From Prevotella sp. (lineage in GTDB: Bacteria; Bacteroidota; Bacteroidia; Bacteroidales; Bacteroidaceae), in NCBI GenBank assembly GCA_003447235.1, contig DLZV01000038.1, forward strand, positions 1-39,025: 39,025 nt of DNA, written 5' to 3'. The notes under the pieces are model-generated. The model did not search any database, was not told where the DNA came from, and saw only the letters and a list, made by a program, of their open reading frames with translations. Each line of letters opens with the position of its first letter. Within the stretch, counting starts at the first letter, position 1. Shown here piece by piece: positions 25,003 to 33,803 of this stretch. Made by a program: the position numbers and the translations under genes.

Positions 25003-25626
25003 ATGCACATAGCCATAGCCGGCAATATCGGATCGGGAAAATCGACGCTCACGCGGCTCCTCGCCCGCCACTACGGATGGAAGCCCCACTACGAGCAGGT
25101 AGCCAACAACCCATACCTCGAGGACTACTATCGCGACATCAAGCGGTGGTCGTTCCCGCTGGAGGTCTTCTACCTCAAGGAGCGGTTCAAGGACCTGCTG
25201 CAGCTCCAGAAGCAACAGGAGGACATCGTGCAGGACCGATCCATCTACGAGGGCGTCTATGTCTTCACGGCCAACAACCACGATCTCGGCAACCTCGACG
25301 ACCGCGACTTCGAGACCTACATGGAACTGTTTGAGGACATGACCGACGTGGTCCGCTACCCCGACCTGATGGTCTATCTCCGCTGCTCCGTGGGCCACCT
25401 CGCGAGCAACATCGAGAAGCGCGGACGAAGCTACGAGGAACAGATGCCGCTGCGCTACCTCGAGAGCCTCAACCGCCGCTACGAAGACTTCATCACGAAG
25501 CAATACCAGGGGCGGGTGCTCATCATCGAGGCCGACGAGCTCGACTTCCTGGCCAACCCGTCCGACCTCGGCTTCATCACGGACAAGATCGACCGCGAGT
25601 TGTTCGGCATCTTCCCCGACAAATAA
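25003..25626 (+). CDS. Deoxynucleoside kinase, first of a tandem pair
   Basis: A 207-aa cytoplasmic kinase of the deoxynucleoside kinase family. The P-loop is GNIGSGKSTLTRLL, with a YLEDYYRDIKRWSF substrate-side helix, a DRSIYEG motif and the Arg-rich LID KRGRSYEE. It would phosphorylate deoxynucleosides in the salvage pathway; the preferred base cannot be read from sequence. It starts 22 nt after the phosphatase stop and is followed 59 nt later by a close paralogue. Confidence 0.93.
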   Translation: MHIAIAGNIGSGKSTLTRLLARHYGWKPHYEQVANNPYLEDYYRDIKRWSFPLEVFYLKERFKDLLQLQKQQEDIVQDRSIYEGVYVFTANNHDLGNLDDRDFETYMELFEDMTDVVRYPDLMVYLRCSVGHLASNIEKRGRSYEEQMPLRYLESLNRRYEDFITKQYQGRVLIIEADELDFLANPSDLGFITDKIDRELFGIFPDK

Positions 25627-25685
25627 AGGTCTGGACGCATCCCCAATAAATAAAAAGGTAAAAACTACACAAAAGCAGCTATATC

Positions 25686-26315
25686 ATGCACATTGCTATC
25701 GCCGGAAACATTGGTGCGGGAAAGACCACCCTCACCCGACTGTTGGCCAAACGCTACGGATGGACTCCCCACTACGAGCCCGTGGACAACAATCCGTACC
25801 TCGAAGACTACTATGGAGACATGGAGCGGTGGTCGTTCAATCTCCAGATCTATTTCCTCAACAAGCGGTTTCGCGACGTCGTGGCCATCGCCAAGTCGGA
25901 GAAGACCGTCATCCAGGACCGCACGATCTTCGAGGACGCGCGCATCTTCGCTCCCAACCTCCACGACATGGGACTGATGAGCGACCGCGACTTCGCCAAC
26001 TATACCGACCTCTTCGACCTCATGATGAGTCTCGTCAAGTTGCCCGACCTCCTTATATATATAAGATCCAGCATTCCCCACCTCATAGAGCACATCCAGC
26101 GTCGCGGCCGCGACTACGAGCAGACCATCCGCATCGACTATCTGCGCGGACTGGGCGAACGCTACGAGGAGTGGATCAAGACTTACCAGGGCCCGATGAT
26201 CATCGTCGATGGCGACAAGAACGACTTCCTCGACAATCCGGCCGACTTCCAGCGCATCACCGAGATGATCGACGAGCGGCTCTACGGCCTGTTCCCACTC
26301 GACAACAAGGACTAA
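25686..26315 (+). CDS. Deoxynucleoside kinase, second of a tandem pair
   Basis: A 209-aa paralogue of the preceding kinase. The P-loop is GNIGAGKTTLTRLL, with matching YLEDYYGDMERWSF, DRTIFED in place of DRSIYEG, and the LID RRGRDYEQ. The differing DRT/DRS and nearby residues suggest different nucleoside preferences, as in the heteromeric dAK/dGK pairs of some Firmicutes (inference). The gene ends just before the hairpin at 26340. Confidence 0.93.
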   Translation: MHIAIAGNIGAGKTTLTRLLAKRYGWTPHYEPVDNNPYLEDYYGDMERWSFNLQIYFLNKRFRDVVAIAKSEKTVIQDRTIFEDARIFAPNLHDMGLMSDRDFANYTDLFDLMMSLVKLPDLLIYIRSSIPHLIEHIQRRGRDYEQTIRIDYLRGLGERYEEWIKTYQGPMIIVDGDKNDFLDNPADFQRITEMIDERLYGLFPLDNKD

Positions 26316-26339
26316 GCCTCTCCTCCACTACTATAGACT

Positions 26340-26365
26340 AGGGCGGACCGATTGCGGCCCGCCCT
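26340..26365. terminator. Hairpin between convergent genes, probable bidirectional terminator
   Basis: Arms AGGGCGG (26340-26346) and CCGCCCT (26359-26365) with a 12-nt loop lie between the stop of the second kinase gene and that of the HD-domain gene on the other strand. The T tail is weak on both sides. Confidence 0.55.
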
Positions 26366-26445
26366 TGCTCTGTAAGTATTCATTTGGGAAAAGTGTTCAT
26401 CCGAAAAAGGAATGACAGCCCAAGTTGCCACACCTTCAGCCCCGC

Positions 26446-27081
26446 CTATCCGAGGTTTGCAATGTCCTCCTCCGTGCGCTCCATGATGCCTGCGGCAAGG
26501 TTGTCGCCCGCCTGCACGATGGTGACCAGCGGCGAGAGCGTCTTGGCCGAGTCGTAGCTCCGCTCGTCCTCATAGGAGTTGAAGTTGAGGCCGAAGGCCC
26601 CCATGTGCCAACGGATCGCCATCATCTCCTCGTCCGTCAAGTCGAGGCCCGAGAGCAGCAGCATGATCACCGACTTCTCGCCATGGCCCAGCGGCAACTT
26701 ATTATAGACCACATTCCATCCTGGGACGTCCTCCCAGACTCCCAGCGCGTTCTTCTTGCGCTTCGTGGTGGGCTTGTAGATGTTGGTCTTGCAGACGTCG
26801 TGAAGCAGCGAGGCGACGATGACGTTCTCCTTCTTCACCTCCTTGCCCAGGTTCTCGTCGAGCTGGCACATGGCCTCCCACACCTTCAGCGCAGCCCGGC
26901 ACACGTTGAGCGAGTGCTCACACAGTCCTCCTGGCACATTGAGGTGGTGGCCCGCCGAAGCAGGCGCGTCGAAGAAGCCATCCTTCTCCAAGTCCTCAAT
27001 CACATAATCCATTCCGTCGCGGTTCACTGAGCGCAACAACGCCTCAAACTCCGCCTGATTTGCCTTTTTGTCTATATTCAT
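26446..27081 (-). CDS. HD-domain phosphohydrolase
   Basis: A 211-aa cytoplasmic HD-superfamily protein. His in GLCEHSLNV, the HD pair in SLLHDVCKTN, a later His in GHGEKSV, and RWHMGAF fit a metal-dependent phosphohydrolase. It is close to the conserved hypothetical HD hydrolases of Bacteroidetes and lacks RelA/SpoT or GYP features. Substrate unknown. It is a single gene with a -7 box at 27113-27120. Confidence 0.88.
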   Translation of the reverse strand: MNIDKKANQAEFEALLRSVNRDGMDYVIEDLEKDGFFDAPASAGHHLNVPGGLCEHSLNVCRAALKVWEAMCQLDENLGKEVKKENVIVASLLHDVCKTNIYKPTTKRKKNALGVWEDVPGWNVVYNKLPLGHGEKSVIMLLLSGLDLTDEEMMAIRWHMGAFGLNFNSYEDERSYDSAKTLSPLVTIVQAGDNLAAGIMERTEEDIANLG

Positions 27082-27112
27082 CTTACAATATCTTTATTCT
27101 GTCTTTTCGCCA

Positions 27113-27120
27113 CAAAGGTA
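27113..27120 (-). promoter_or_regulatory. -7 box of the HD-domain gene
   Basis: Minus-strand TACCTTTG fits TAnnTTTG and lies about 31 nt upstream of the ATG at 27081. No clear -33 TTTG. Confidence 0.45.
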
Positions 27121-27267
27121 CAACTTTCGGTTGAATTCACGTTCTGCCGCCGACCTTTTTTCACCTTTTCTCGCTTTCCACCGTGCGAAATGACAAGAGG
27201 CGAGACTTGACCCAGGTTAAGCAAATAGCATTTTTAACGATTTTACAACAACATTTACCCTCGGGTA

Positions 27268-27299
27268 TTTGGTAATGATAAAATAAAAGTGTACTTTTG
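27268..27299 (+). promoter_or_regulatory. Promoter of the fructose-bisphosphate aldolase gene
   Basis: TTTG (27268-27271), 20 nt, TACTTTTG (27292-27299): an exact consensus match. It places the start near 27305, about 43 nt before the ATG at 27348. Confidence 0.8.
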
Positions 27300-27347
27300 C
27301 GGTGTCATAATAAATTAACGTATTATAATTATAAAATCATTAATCTC

Positions 27348-28361
27348 ATGGCAGTAAATTACAAAGAGCTTGGTCTCGTCAACACACGAGAGATGTTCAA
27401 GAGAGCCGTCAAGGGCGGCTATGCGATCCCCGCATTCAACTTCAACAACCTTGAGCAGCTTCAGGCAATCATCACCGCGGCTTCCGAGACGAAGTCGCCC
27501 GTCATCCTTCAGGTTTCCAAAGGTGCCCGCGCTTACGCCAACCCGATCCTCCTCCGCTACATGGCCGAGGGTGCGGTAGAGTATGCCAAATCACTGGGCT
27601 GCAACCATCCCGAGATCGTCCTGCACCTCGACCACGGCGATTCCTTCGAGTTGGTGAAGGGCTGCGTGGACCTGGGCTTCTCTTCTGTTATGATTGACGG
27701 CTCATCGCTGCCATACGAGGAAAACATCGAACTGACGAAGAAGTGCGTGGAGTACGCCCACCAGTTTGATGTGACCGTAGAGGCTGAGCTCGGTGTGCTC
27801 GCCGGCGTTGAGGACGAGGTCAGCTCCGAGGAGAGCCACTACACTCGCCCCGAGGAGGTCATCGACTTCTCTACCCGTACCGGTTGCGACTCGCTCGCCA
27901 TCTCCATCGGTACGAGCCACGGCGCTTACAAGTTCAAGCCCGAGCAGTGCACGCGCGACCCGAAGACCGGTCGTCTCGTTCCTCCTCCCTTGGCCTTCGA
28001 CATTCTCCACGAGATCGAGGAGAAGCTCCCCGGCTTCCCCATCGTCCTCCACGGATCTTCCTCAGTGCCTGAGGAGTATGTGAAGATCATCGACCAGTAC
28101 GGTGGCAACCTGCCCAACGCCGTAGGTATCCCCGAGGAGCAGCTCCGCGAGGCTTCCAAGAGCGCCGTCTGCAAGATCAACATCGACTCCGACTCCCGCC
28201 TGGCCTACACCGCCGGTGTGCGTGAGACCCTGGCCCAGCATCCCGACTACTTCGACCCGCGCCAGTATGGCAAGGTGGCCCGTAAGTACATGACGGAGAT
28301 GTACTCCCACAAGATCATTGATGTGCTCGGCAGCGACCACAAGCTCATCAACTGCGACTAA
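27348..28361 (+). CDS. fba: Class II fructose-1,6-bisphosphate aldolase
   Basis: A 337-aa class II aldolase that interconverts fructose-1,6-bisphosphate with dihydroxyacetone phosphate and glyceraldehyde-3-phosphate in glycolysis. Zn-ligand and catalytic segments are visible: LHLDHGDS, EAELGVLAGVEDE, TSHGAYKF, VLHGSSS and INIDSDSR. Met at 27348 is preferred over the ATG-less-supported extension to 27297, since the promoter -7 box occupies 27292-27299. It is monocistronic, ended by the terminator at 28406. Length matches the Bacteroidetes enzyme. Confidence 0.96.
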   Translation: MAVNYKELGLVNTREMFKRAVKGGYAIPAFNFNNLEQLQAIITAASETKSPVILQVSKGARAYANPILLRYMAEGAVEYAKSLGCNHPEIVLHLDHGDSFELVKGCVDLGFSSVMIDGSSLPYEENIELTKKCVEYAHQFDVTVEAELGVLAGVEDEVSSEESHYTRPEEVIDFSTRTGCDSLAISIGTSHGAYKFKPEQCTRDPKTGRLVPPPLAFDILHEIEEKLPGFPIVLHGSSSVPEEYVKIIDQYGGNLPNAVGIPEEQLREASKSAVCKINIDSDSRLAYTAGVRETLAQHPDYFDPRQYGKVARKYMTEMYSHKIIDVLGSDHKLINCD

Positions 28362-28405
28362 TCGTTCGCCTATCCCGCCCTGCTGAGGGCGACCATATCA
28401 TCACA

Positions 28406-28456
28406 CAGGGTGTGTCCAAAGTCTCTCGGGGCTTTCGGCACACCCTGTTCCTTTTT
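28406..28456 (+). terminator. Intrinsic terminator of fba
   Basis: Arms CAGGGTGTG (28406-28414) and CACACCCTG (28439-28447), with an extra inner AAAG/CTTT pairing, are followed by TTCCTTTTT. Confidence 0.9.
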
Positions 28457-28531
28457 CCCCACGAGCGCTTCGTGCAGGCGTCCCGAATTAAGATATAAAA
28501 CGGGATTTTACAAAGTGTTAGTAGTGTGCAT

Positions 28532-28562
28532 TTTGCCAATTCAGATAAAATGCGTAATTTTG
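28532..28562 (+). promoter_or_regulatory. Promoter of the DUF1599 gene
   Basis: TTTG (28532-28535), 19 nt, TAATTTTG (28555-28562): a consensus match, about 19 nt upstream of the ATG at 28582. It probably drives the downstream genes as well. Confidence 0.78.
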
Positions 28563-28581
28563 CGGCAAAATAGAAGAAATC

Positions 28582-29172
28582 ATGCAAGCAGAAAGCAACG
28601 AGAAGCCTTCAAGGACCGACAGCCAGTTTGAGCAAGCATTGGCCGTTTGCCGCCAAGTGTTCGCCCCCAAGCTCCAGGACTATGGCGCTTCGTGGCGCAT
28701 CATGCGCCCCCAGACCGTCACCGACCAGCTGTTTATCAAGGCCAAGCGCATCCGCACCATTGAGACCACCGGAGAAAACCACGTGGGCGACGGCGTGCGG
28801 GGCGAGTTTATCGCACTCGTCAACTACGGCCTTGTCGGCATCATCCAGCTCTCGCTGCCCTGCGCCGACCGCATCGACATCACCCCCAACGAGGCCCTGG
28901 CCCTCTACGACGAGCACGTCGCCGAGACCTTCGCGCTGATGAAGCGCAAGAACCACGACTACGGCGAGGCGTGGAGAGACATGCGCGTGAGCAGCTACAC
29001 CGACTTGATCCTCACCAAGATAGAACGCATCAAGGAAATCGAGGACCACTGCGGAGAGACACTGGTGAGCGAAGGCATCGCCAGCAACTATATGGACATT
29101 ATCAACTACGCCCTCTTCGGCATCATCCGCATCGACGAGCAGGCGAACCAAGCAGCAAGCAAGGGAGAATAA
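28582..29172 (+). CDS. DUF1599 protein with two tandem copies of the domain
   Basis: A 196-aa cytoplasmic protein made of two homologous halves. Copy 1 (about 30-95) has YGASWRIMRPQTVTDQLFIK and KRIRTIETTGE. Copy 2 (about 122-185) has YGEAWRDMRVSSYTDLILTK and ERIKEIEDHCGE. This is DUF1599, a small-domain family tied by context to nucleotide modification or metabolism; the activity is unproven. It precedes the BT_3928-type gene, tpiA, the SPOR gene and folE, an order I recall from Bacteroides. Confidence 0.88.
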   Translation: MQAESNEKPSRTDSQFEQALAVCRQVFAPKLQDYGASWRIMRPQTVTDQLFIKAKRIRTIETTGENHVGDGVRGEFIALVNYGLVGIIQLSLPCADRIDITPNEALALYDEHVAETFALMKRKNHDYGEAWRDMRVSSYTDLILTKIERIKEIEDHCGETLVSEGIASNYMDIINYALFGIIRIDEQANQAASKGE

Positions 29173-29310
29173 TAACCCAAAGCTGGAAGCAAGACAATGA
29201 TCCAAAGCTACAAGGAAGAATTATAGCCCTAGCAGCAAGTAAGAGAAATCAATAATTCAAGGGGCGAGCAAATCGCCCTAAGACTGGCGAAAGCCAACAC
29301 AGCAGACCGT

Positions 29311-30690
29311 ATGGAAGAGAAGAAGCACGACAACAAGACAGCCCACCAGCAGGCCAAGCCCTCCGTGAAGCGGGAGGAGGCCGGCTGGGGATGGCGTATG
29401 GCCGTCAACCTCTGCCGCTTGCCGCTCTCCCTGGCTCTCATCTTCTCGGGCTTTGTCAAGGCCATCGACCCGCTGGGCACCCAGTACAAGATCGGCGACT
29501 ACCTCGAAGCGCTCCACCTGGAGCAGTACGCCCCCTCCTGGGCCACGCTCACCACGAGCGTCCTGCTCTCCGCCGTGGAGTTCTGCCTCGGCGTCTTCCT
29601 GCTCTTTGCCATCCGAAGGAGAAAGGTGAGCCGCGTGATCGTAGCCTTCATGGCCATCATGACCGCCATCACGGTGTGGCTTTGGGGCTGGGAACCCATC
29701 AAGGACTGCGGATGCTTCGGCGACGCCATCCACCTCACCAACGGCGAGACGCTGCTGAAGAACCTCCTGCTGCTCGCCATGGCTGCGGTTGTGGCGTGGA
29801 AACCGTTCTGCATGGTGCGCTTCATCTCGAAGACCAACCAGTGGATCGTCATCAACTACACGCTGCTCTTCATCCTCGTCTCCTCGGCCCTGAGCCTTTG
29901 GTATCTGCCGCCCTTCGACTTCCGCCCCTACCATATCGGAGCCGACATCCGCAAGGGAATGGAGATCCCCGCAGGAGCCAAGCAGCCGAAGTTTGAGACA
30001 ACATTCATCCTGGAGAAGGGCGGCGTGCGCAAGGAGTTCACGCTCGACAACTACCCCGACTCCACCTGGACCTTCATCGACAGCAAGACCGTGGAGGTGG
30101 AGAAGGGCTACGAGCCCCCCATCCACGACTTCTCCATCACCGATCCCGCAACCGACGACGACCTCACGGAGCAGGTGCTGGCCGACAAAGGCTACACTTT
30201 CGTCCTCGTGGCCCCCTACCTCGAACTGGCCGACGCCACCAATTTCGGCGAGATCGACCGCATCTACGAGTATGCGCAGGACCACCACTACGGCTTCATC
30301 GCCCTGACGGCAAGCGAGGACAAGGCCGTGGCCCACTGGCGCGACATCACTGGCGCCGAATACCCGTTCTACATCACCGACGGGACAACGCTCAAGACCG
30401 TCATACGGAGCAACCCCGGGCTGCTGCTGCTGCGCCACGGCGTGGTCATCAACAAGTGGAGCCACAACGGGCTGCCCACTGCCGAGGAGCTCGCCAAACC
30501 TTTGGAGAAAAGCGCCCTGGGCAAGATGCCTCCCGACGAGGTTTCCCAGCGCGTGACGCTGATCGTGCTGTGCTTCGTGCTGCCGCTCTTCGTCCTGACA
30601 CTGGCCGACCGCACCTGGCAGTGGACGAAGTGGGTCCGACGGAGGAGAAAGCAAAACAACATGCCATCGGAAGCGGAGCAAGAGCCGTAG
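29311..30690 (+). CDS. BT_3928-type protein: DoxX-like membrane domain plus C-terminal domain
   Basis: A 459-aa inner-membrane protein. A cytoplasmic Lys-rich N-terminus is followed by four DoxX/MauE-like TMs (about 35-185) containing FSGFVKAIDPLGTQYK and the Cys pair in KDCGCFGDAIHLTNGE. A fifth TM lies near 190-210. A soluble domain of about 240-420 has a thioredoxin-like flavour (TFVLVAPYLELAD, later PFYITDGTTLK) but no CxxC. A final TM (about 430-447) and a charged tail end the protein. It is conserved next to tpiA in Bacteroidetes. MauE/DoxX relatives act in disulfide or quinone redox chemistry; the role here is unknown. Confidence 0.85.
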   Translation: MEEKKHDNKTAHQQAKPSVKREEAGWGWRMAVNLCRLPLSLALIFSGFVKAIDPLGTQYKIGDYLEALHLEQYAPSWATLTTSVLLSAVEFCLGVFLLFAIRRRKVSRVIVAFMAIMTAITVWLWGWEPIKDCGCFGDAIHLTNGETLLKNLLLLAMAAVVAWKPFCMVRFISKTNQWIVINYTLLFILVSSALSLWYLPPFDFRPYHIGADIRKGMEIPAGAKQPKFETTFILEKGGVRKEFTLDNYPDSTWTFIDSKTVEVEKGYEPPIHDFSITDPATDDDLTEQVLADKGYTFVLVAPYLELADATNFGEIDRIYEYAQDHHYGFIALTASEDKAVAHWRDITGAEYPFYITDGTTLKTVIRSNPGLLLLRHGVVINKWSHNGLPTAEELAKPLEKSALGKMPPDEVSQRVTLIVLCFVLPLFVLTLADRTWQWTKWVRRRRKQNNMPSEAEQEP

Positions 30691-30785
30691 CGGCCAGCCC
30701 CACTGGCCTTCGCCACAAGGCGCGCCCCACTTTCCTTCATGAGATATCACAGAGTATTTAACTTATTTTTTAAACACAAAAAGAA

Positions 30786-31547
30786 ATGAGAAAGAAAATT
30801 GTAGCAGGTAACTGGAAAATGAACGAGACCCTCCAGGAGGGCGTTCAGTTGGCTAAAGACATCAACGATCTGTTGAAGGCAGACAAGCCCAACTGCGATG
30901 TCGTCATCTGCACACCGTTCATTCACCTGGCCAGCGTAGCTCCGGTCCTCGACAAGGAGATCGTAGGCCTCGGTGCAGAAAACTGCGCCGACAAGGAGAA
31001 GGGTGCCTACACGGGCGAGGTGTCAGCCGCCATGGTGAAGAGCACGGGCGCCGACTACGTCATCCTTGGCCACTCTGAGCGTCGTCAGTACTACCACGAG
31101 ACGGCTGAGATCCTGAAGGAGAAGACCCTCCTGGCCCTGAAGAACAACCTCAAGGTGATCTTCTGCTGCGGCGAGACGCTGGAAGAGCGCGAGCAGAACA
31201 AGCAGAACGAGGTCGTCAAGGCCGAGCTGGAGCAGAGTATCTTCAACCTCACTGCCGAGGAGTGGAAGAACATCGTGATCGCTTACGAGCCGATCTGGGC
31301 CATTGGCACGGGCAAGACCGCTACGTCCGACGAGGCCGAGGAGATGCTGGCCTACATCCGCTCCATCGTCGCCGAGAAGTACGGCCAGGCCGTGGCTGAC
31401 GAGACCTCCATCCTCTACGGTGGCAGCTGCAAGCCCAGCAATGCCAAGGAGCTCTTCGCCAAGCCCGACATCGACGGCGGACTCATCGGTGGCGCCTCGC
31501 TGAAGGCTGCCGACTTCAAGGGCATCATCGACGCCTGGAAGGACTAA
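30786..31547 (+). CDS. tpiA: Triosephosphate isomerase
   Basis: A 253-aa TIM-barrel enzyme that interconverts dihydroxyacetone phosphate and glyceraldehyde-3-phosphate in glycolysis. Catalytic segments are AGNWKMNE (Lys), LGHSERR (His) and AYEPIWAIGTGKTA (Glu), plus the phosphate-binding LYGGSCKPSNAKELF and GGLIGGASL. Full length. A strong hairpin terminator at 31564 follows, before the SPOR gene. Confidence 0.98.
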   Translation: MRKKIVAGNWKMNETLQEGVQLAKDINDLLKADKPNCDVVICTPFIHLASVAPVLDKEIVGLGAENCADKEKGAYTGEVSAAMVKSTGADYVILGHSERRQYYHETAEILKEKTLLALKNNLKVIFCCGETLEEREQNKQNEVVKAELEQSIFNLTAEEWKNIVIAYEPIWAIGTGKTATSDEAEEMLAYIRSIVAEKYGQAVADETSILYGGSCKPSNAKELFAKPDIDGGLIGGASLKAADFKGIIDAWKD

Positions 31548-31563
31548 TCCATCACCATCATCC

Positions 31564-31608
31564 AGCGTGAGCCAGAGAGGCCTGGCGGTCTCTCCGGCCC
31601 ACGCTTTT
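31564..31608 (+). terminator. Strong hairpin between tpiA and the SPOR gene
   Basis: A 19-bp imperfect stem (31564-31582 with 31587-31605; two A-C mismatches, one G-U) closes the loop TGGC and is followed by TTTTA. It lies 17 nt after the tpiA stop. It would end or attenuate the transcript before the next gene. Confidence 0.8.
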
Positions 31609-31645
31609 ACCCACCCCCATTGACGACACATAAACGCCATCTGCC

Positions 31646-32335
31646 ATGACAAGAATCGTCCTCTACCTCATCCTCCTCCTGATCCCCGCCATGGGCCTCC
31701 ATGCGCAGGGCAAGGTCACTGTGACCCAAAGTTCGGCCATCGACGCGGTGGTCAACGGCAAGAAGAGCCCTCAGAACGACAAGCGCATGAGCCGCGAGGA
31801 GCGGCGCGCGGCCAAAAGGGCCGAGAAGGAGCGCCAAAAGCAAGAGAAGATTCGGCGGAAGAATCAGCAACTGATGGTGCCGTCACAACCCAGCAGCTCC
31901 AAGCAGCGCGGCGACGCCCCGAGGGTGCAACTGCCCAGCAACCGTCCGCCAGCTGCCAAAGAACCCAAGATCACGGTCCAGGAACCTACGGGCGAGGCTC
32001 GCGACTACAAGCGCATGGTGCTCGTCCGCAGACCCATACGCCGACAAGTGGGCACGGAGACCCGGCAAGTACTCCGTCGCAAGGCACCCAGGAGAGGCAA
32101 GGGCTTCCGCATCGCCGTCTATTCGGGCGGCAACACGCGGGAGGACCGCAACAAGGCCGAACTGGCGGGACAGAAGGTGAAGGACGCCCTGCCCGACCAG
32201 CCCGTCTATGTCCACTTCTACTCCCCACGGTGGATGTGCCTTGTGGGCAATTTTGAAGAATACAAGGATGCACAGAAGGCACTGTGGAAGGTCAAGAAGG
32301 CCGGCTACAAGAGCGCCAACATCATCCGAAAATAA
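31646..32335 (+). CDS. Exported SPOR-domain protein
   Basis: A 229-aa exported protein. The signal peptide ends GLHA|Q. A basic, low-complexity linker (about 40-140, dense in Arg/Lys/Glu and Pro) is followed by a C-terminal SPOR domain (about 150-228): FRIAVYSGGNTREDRNKAEL, PVYVHFYSPRWMCLVGNFEE, later KAGYKSANII. SPOR domains bind denuded peptidoglycan, often at the division site. It sits between tpiA and folE, an arrangement conserved in the group. Confidence 0.9.
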   Translation: MTRIVLYLILLLIPAMGLHAQGKVTVTQSSAIDAVVNGKKSPQNDKRMSREERRAAKRAEKERQKQEKIRRKNQQLMVPSQPSSSKQRGDAPRVQLPSNRPPAAKEPKITVQEPTGEARDYKRMVLVRRPIRRQVGTETRQVLRRKAPRRGKGFRIAVYSGGNTREDRNKAELAGQKVKDALPDQPVYVHFYSPRWMCLVGNFEEYKDAQKALWKVKKAGYKSANIIRK

Positions 32336-32400
32336 TAAGCGCAGGACACGGCTTCCTGCCAACCTATAGAAAGTAAGAACATCATATACCATTCTCTCTC

Positions 32401-32994
32401 ATGAATCCAGAGACACAATTCCGCGAGGGACTCGAAGAACTCGCAGAACACTACAAGAGCGTCCTCACCCTGCTCGGCGAGGATGCTGACCGAGAGGGCC
32501 TGCAGAAGACCCCTATGCGCGTGGCCAAGGCCATGCAGATCCTCACCCGTGGCTACACGCAGGACCCTCACAAGGTGCTCACCGACGCCCTCTTCGAGGA
32601 GAAATACAACCAGATGATCATCGTCCGCGACATCGACTTCTTCTCCATGTGCGAGCACCACATGCTGCCGTTCTACGGCAAGGTGCACGTGGCCTACATC
32701 CCCAACGGCCATATCACCGGCCTGAGCAAGATCGCACGCGTGGTCGATATCTTCAGCCACAGACTCCAGGTGCAGGAGCGACTCACGCTCCAGGTGCAGG
32801 AGTGCATCCAGGAGACCCTCAAGCCGCTGGGCACGATGGTCGTCTGCGAGGCGCGCCACATGTGCATGATGATGCGTGGCGTGGAGAAGCAAAACTCCAT
32901 CACCACCACCTCCTCCTTCAGCGGAGCCTTCAACCAGGCCAAGACGCGCGAGGAGTTTATGAACCTGCTCCGCAGCGAGACCAAGCGCATCTGA
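32401..32994 (+). CDS. folE: GTP cyclohydrolase I
   Basis: A 197-aa GTP cyclohydrolase I, the first step of folate biosynthesis from GTP to dihydroneopterin triphosphate. Zn ligands are visible in SMCEHHMLPFYGKVHVAYIP (Cys, His) and VCEARHMCMMMRGVEK (second Cys). IFSHRLQVQERLT and the GTP-site patterns are also present. Full length. A short inverted repeat (GATGGCC/GGCCATC, 32993-33020) overlaps the stop codon and may end the transcript. Confidence 0.97.
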   Translation: MNPETQFREGLEELAEHYKSVLTLLGEDADREGLQKTPMRVAKAMQILTRGYTQDPHKVLTDALFEEKYNQMIIVRDIDFFSMCEHHMLPFYGKVHVAYIPNGHITGLSKIARVVDIFSHRLQVQERLTLQVQECIQETLKPLGTMVVCEARHMCMMMRGVEKQNSITTTSSFSGAFNQAKTREEFMNLLRSETKRI

Positions 32995-33125
32995 TGGCCG
33001 TAGCGGGTCGGATGGCCATCGTGTCTATCATGGCTGGCACATCTCTATGGTAAAATCAAGTATAGCAAATTATAGCATAGCAAGCAATCATCATTCTATA
33101 TTTCAAAACTTAAAGCAAAACAACA

Positions 33126-33797
33126 ATGAAGAAAATCTTAAGCCTCCTGGCCGTTTGCATGATCTTCGTCGGTCTGGCCTCCTGTGGCGATGACGACGAC
33201 CTCAAGCCCACTCCCAACCCTGGCACAGGCAAGGATAGTACGAGAACCTACCTCACGCCCGAGGAGCGTGCCGCCCAGTTGCGCGACATGCAGGGTGTGT
33301 ACAAAGGGTGGGCCTACTTCAAGTACAACGACAACATCAGCCGCTACAAGGACTCGGCCATGGTCTCGGCCACTGTCACGTCCAACGACTCGCTCATGGT
33401 GATCAAGAACCTGCCGCTGAGGATCATCACCAACCGCCTCGACCGTAGCTACGCTCAGCACCTCGACAGCACGGCCGTCATCCCCGACATCGAGGCCACC
33501 GTGCGCATCTACCTGCCCGCTGGCTACACGGCCGACCGCGCCAACATGTATGAGCACTGGTTCTGGTTCCTGCCCCGCGGCAAGAACTACCAGATGACGT
33601 TCCCCGTCACCTACGACGGCCAGGAGCGCAACATGACGCTCACCTTCGCGCCCAACTACAGTTCGTTTGCCAGCAACGGCGCCTTCCTCATCCGCCGCAT
33701 GCTCTTCAACGTCATCATCAGTTCGGTGTCGCTCGAGGGAGTCTTCAACAACCAGGCCATCAACGAGATCCTGGAGCCGCGTTTGATCAGACAGTAG
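33126..33797 (+). CDS. Lipoprotein, probably DUF4840
   Basis: A 223-aa lipoprotein. The signal peptide ends with a clear lipobox (GLASC, Cys at about 20) followed by an acidic run (GDDDDL), as in outer-membrane lipoproteins of this group. The mature part is beta-rich (LTPEERAAQLRDMQGVYKGW, later MVSATVTSNDSLMVIKNLPL). It resembles DUF4840 proteins as I recall them; the match is moderate. It lies 130 nt after folE and 6 nt before the exonuclease gene, so it may be cotranscribed with the latter. Confidence 0.75.
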   Translation: MKKILSLLAVCMIFVGLASCGDDDDLKPTPNPGTGKDSTRTYLTPEERAAQLRDMQGVYKGWAYFKYNDNISRYKDSAMVSATVTSNDSLMVIKNLPLRIITNRLDRSYAQHLDSTAVIPDIEATVRIYLPAGYTADRANMYEHWFWFLPRGKNYQMTFPVTYDGQERNMTLTFAPNYSSFASNGAFLIRRMLFNVIISSVSLEGVFNNQAINEILEPRLIRQ

Positions 33798-33803
33798 TCC
33801 GTC

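Noticed and set aside
29278..30750. 490-codon open frame on the minus strand
   Set aside because: Antisense to the BT_3928-type gene, with no recognisable features.
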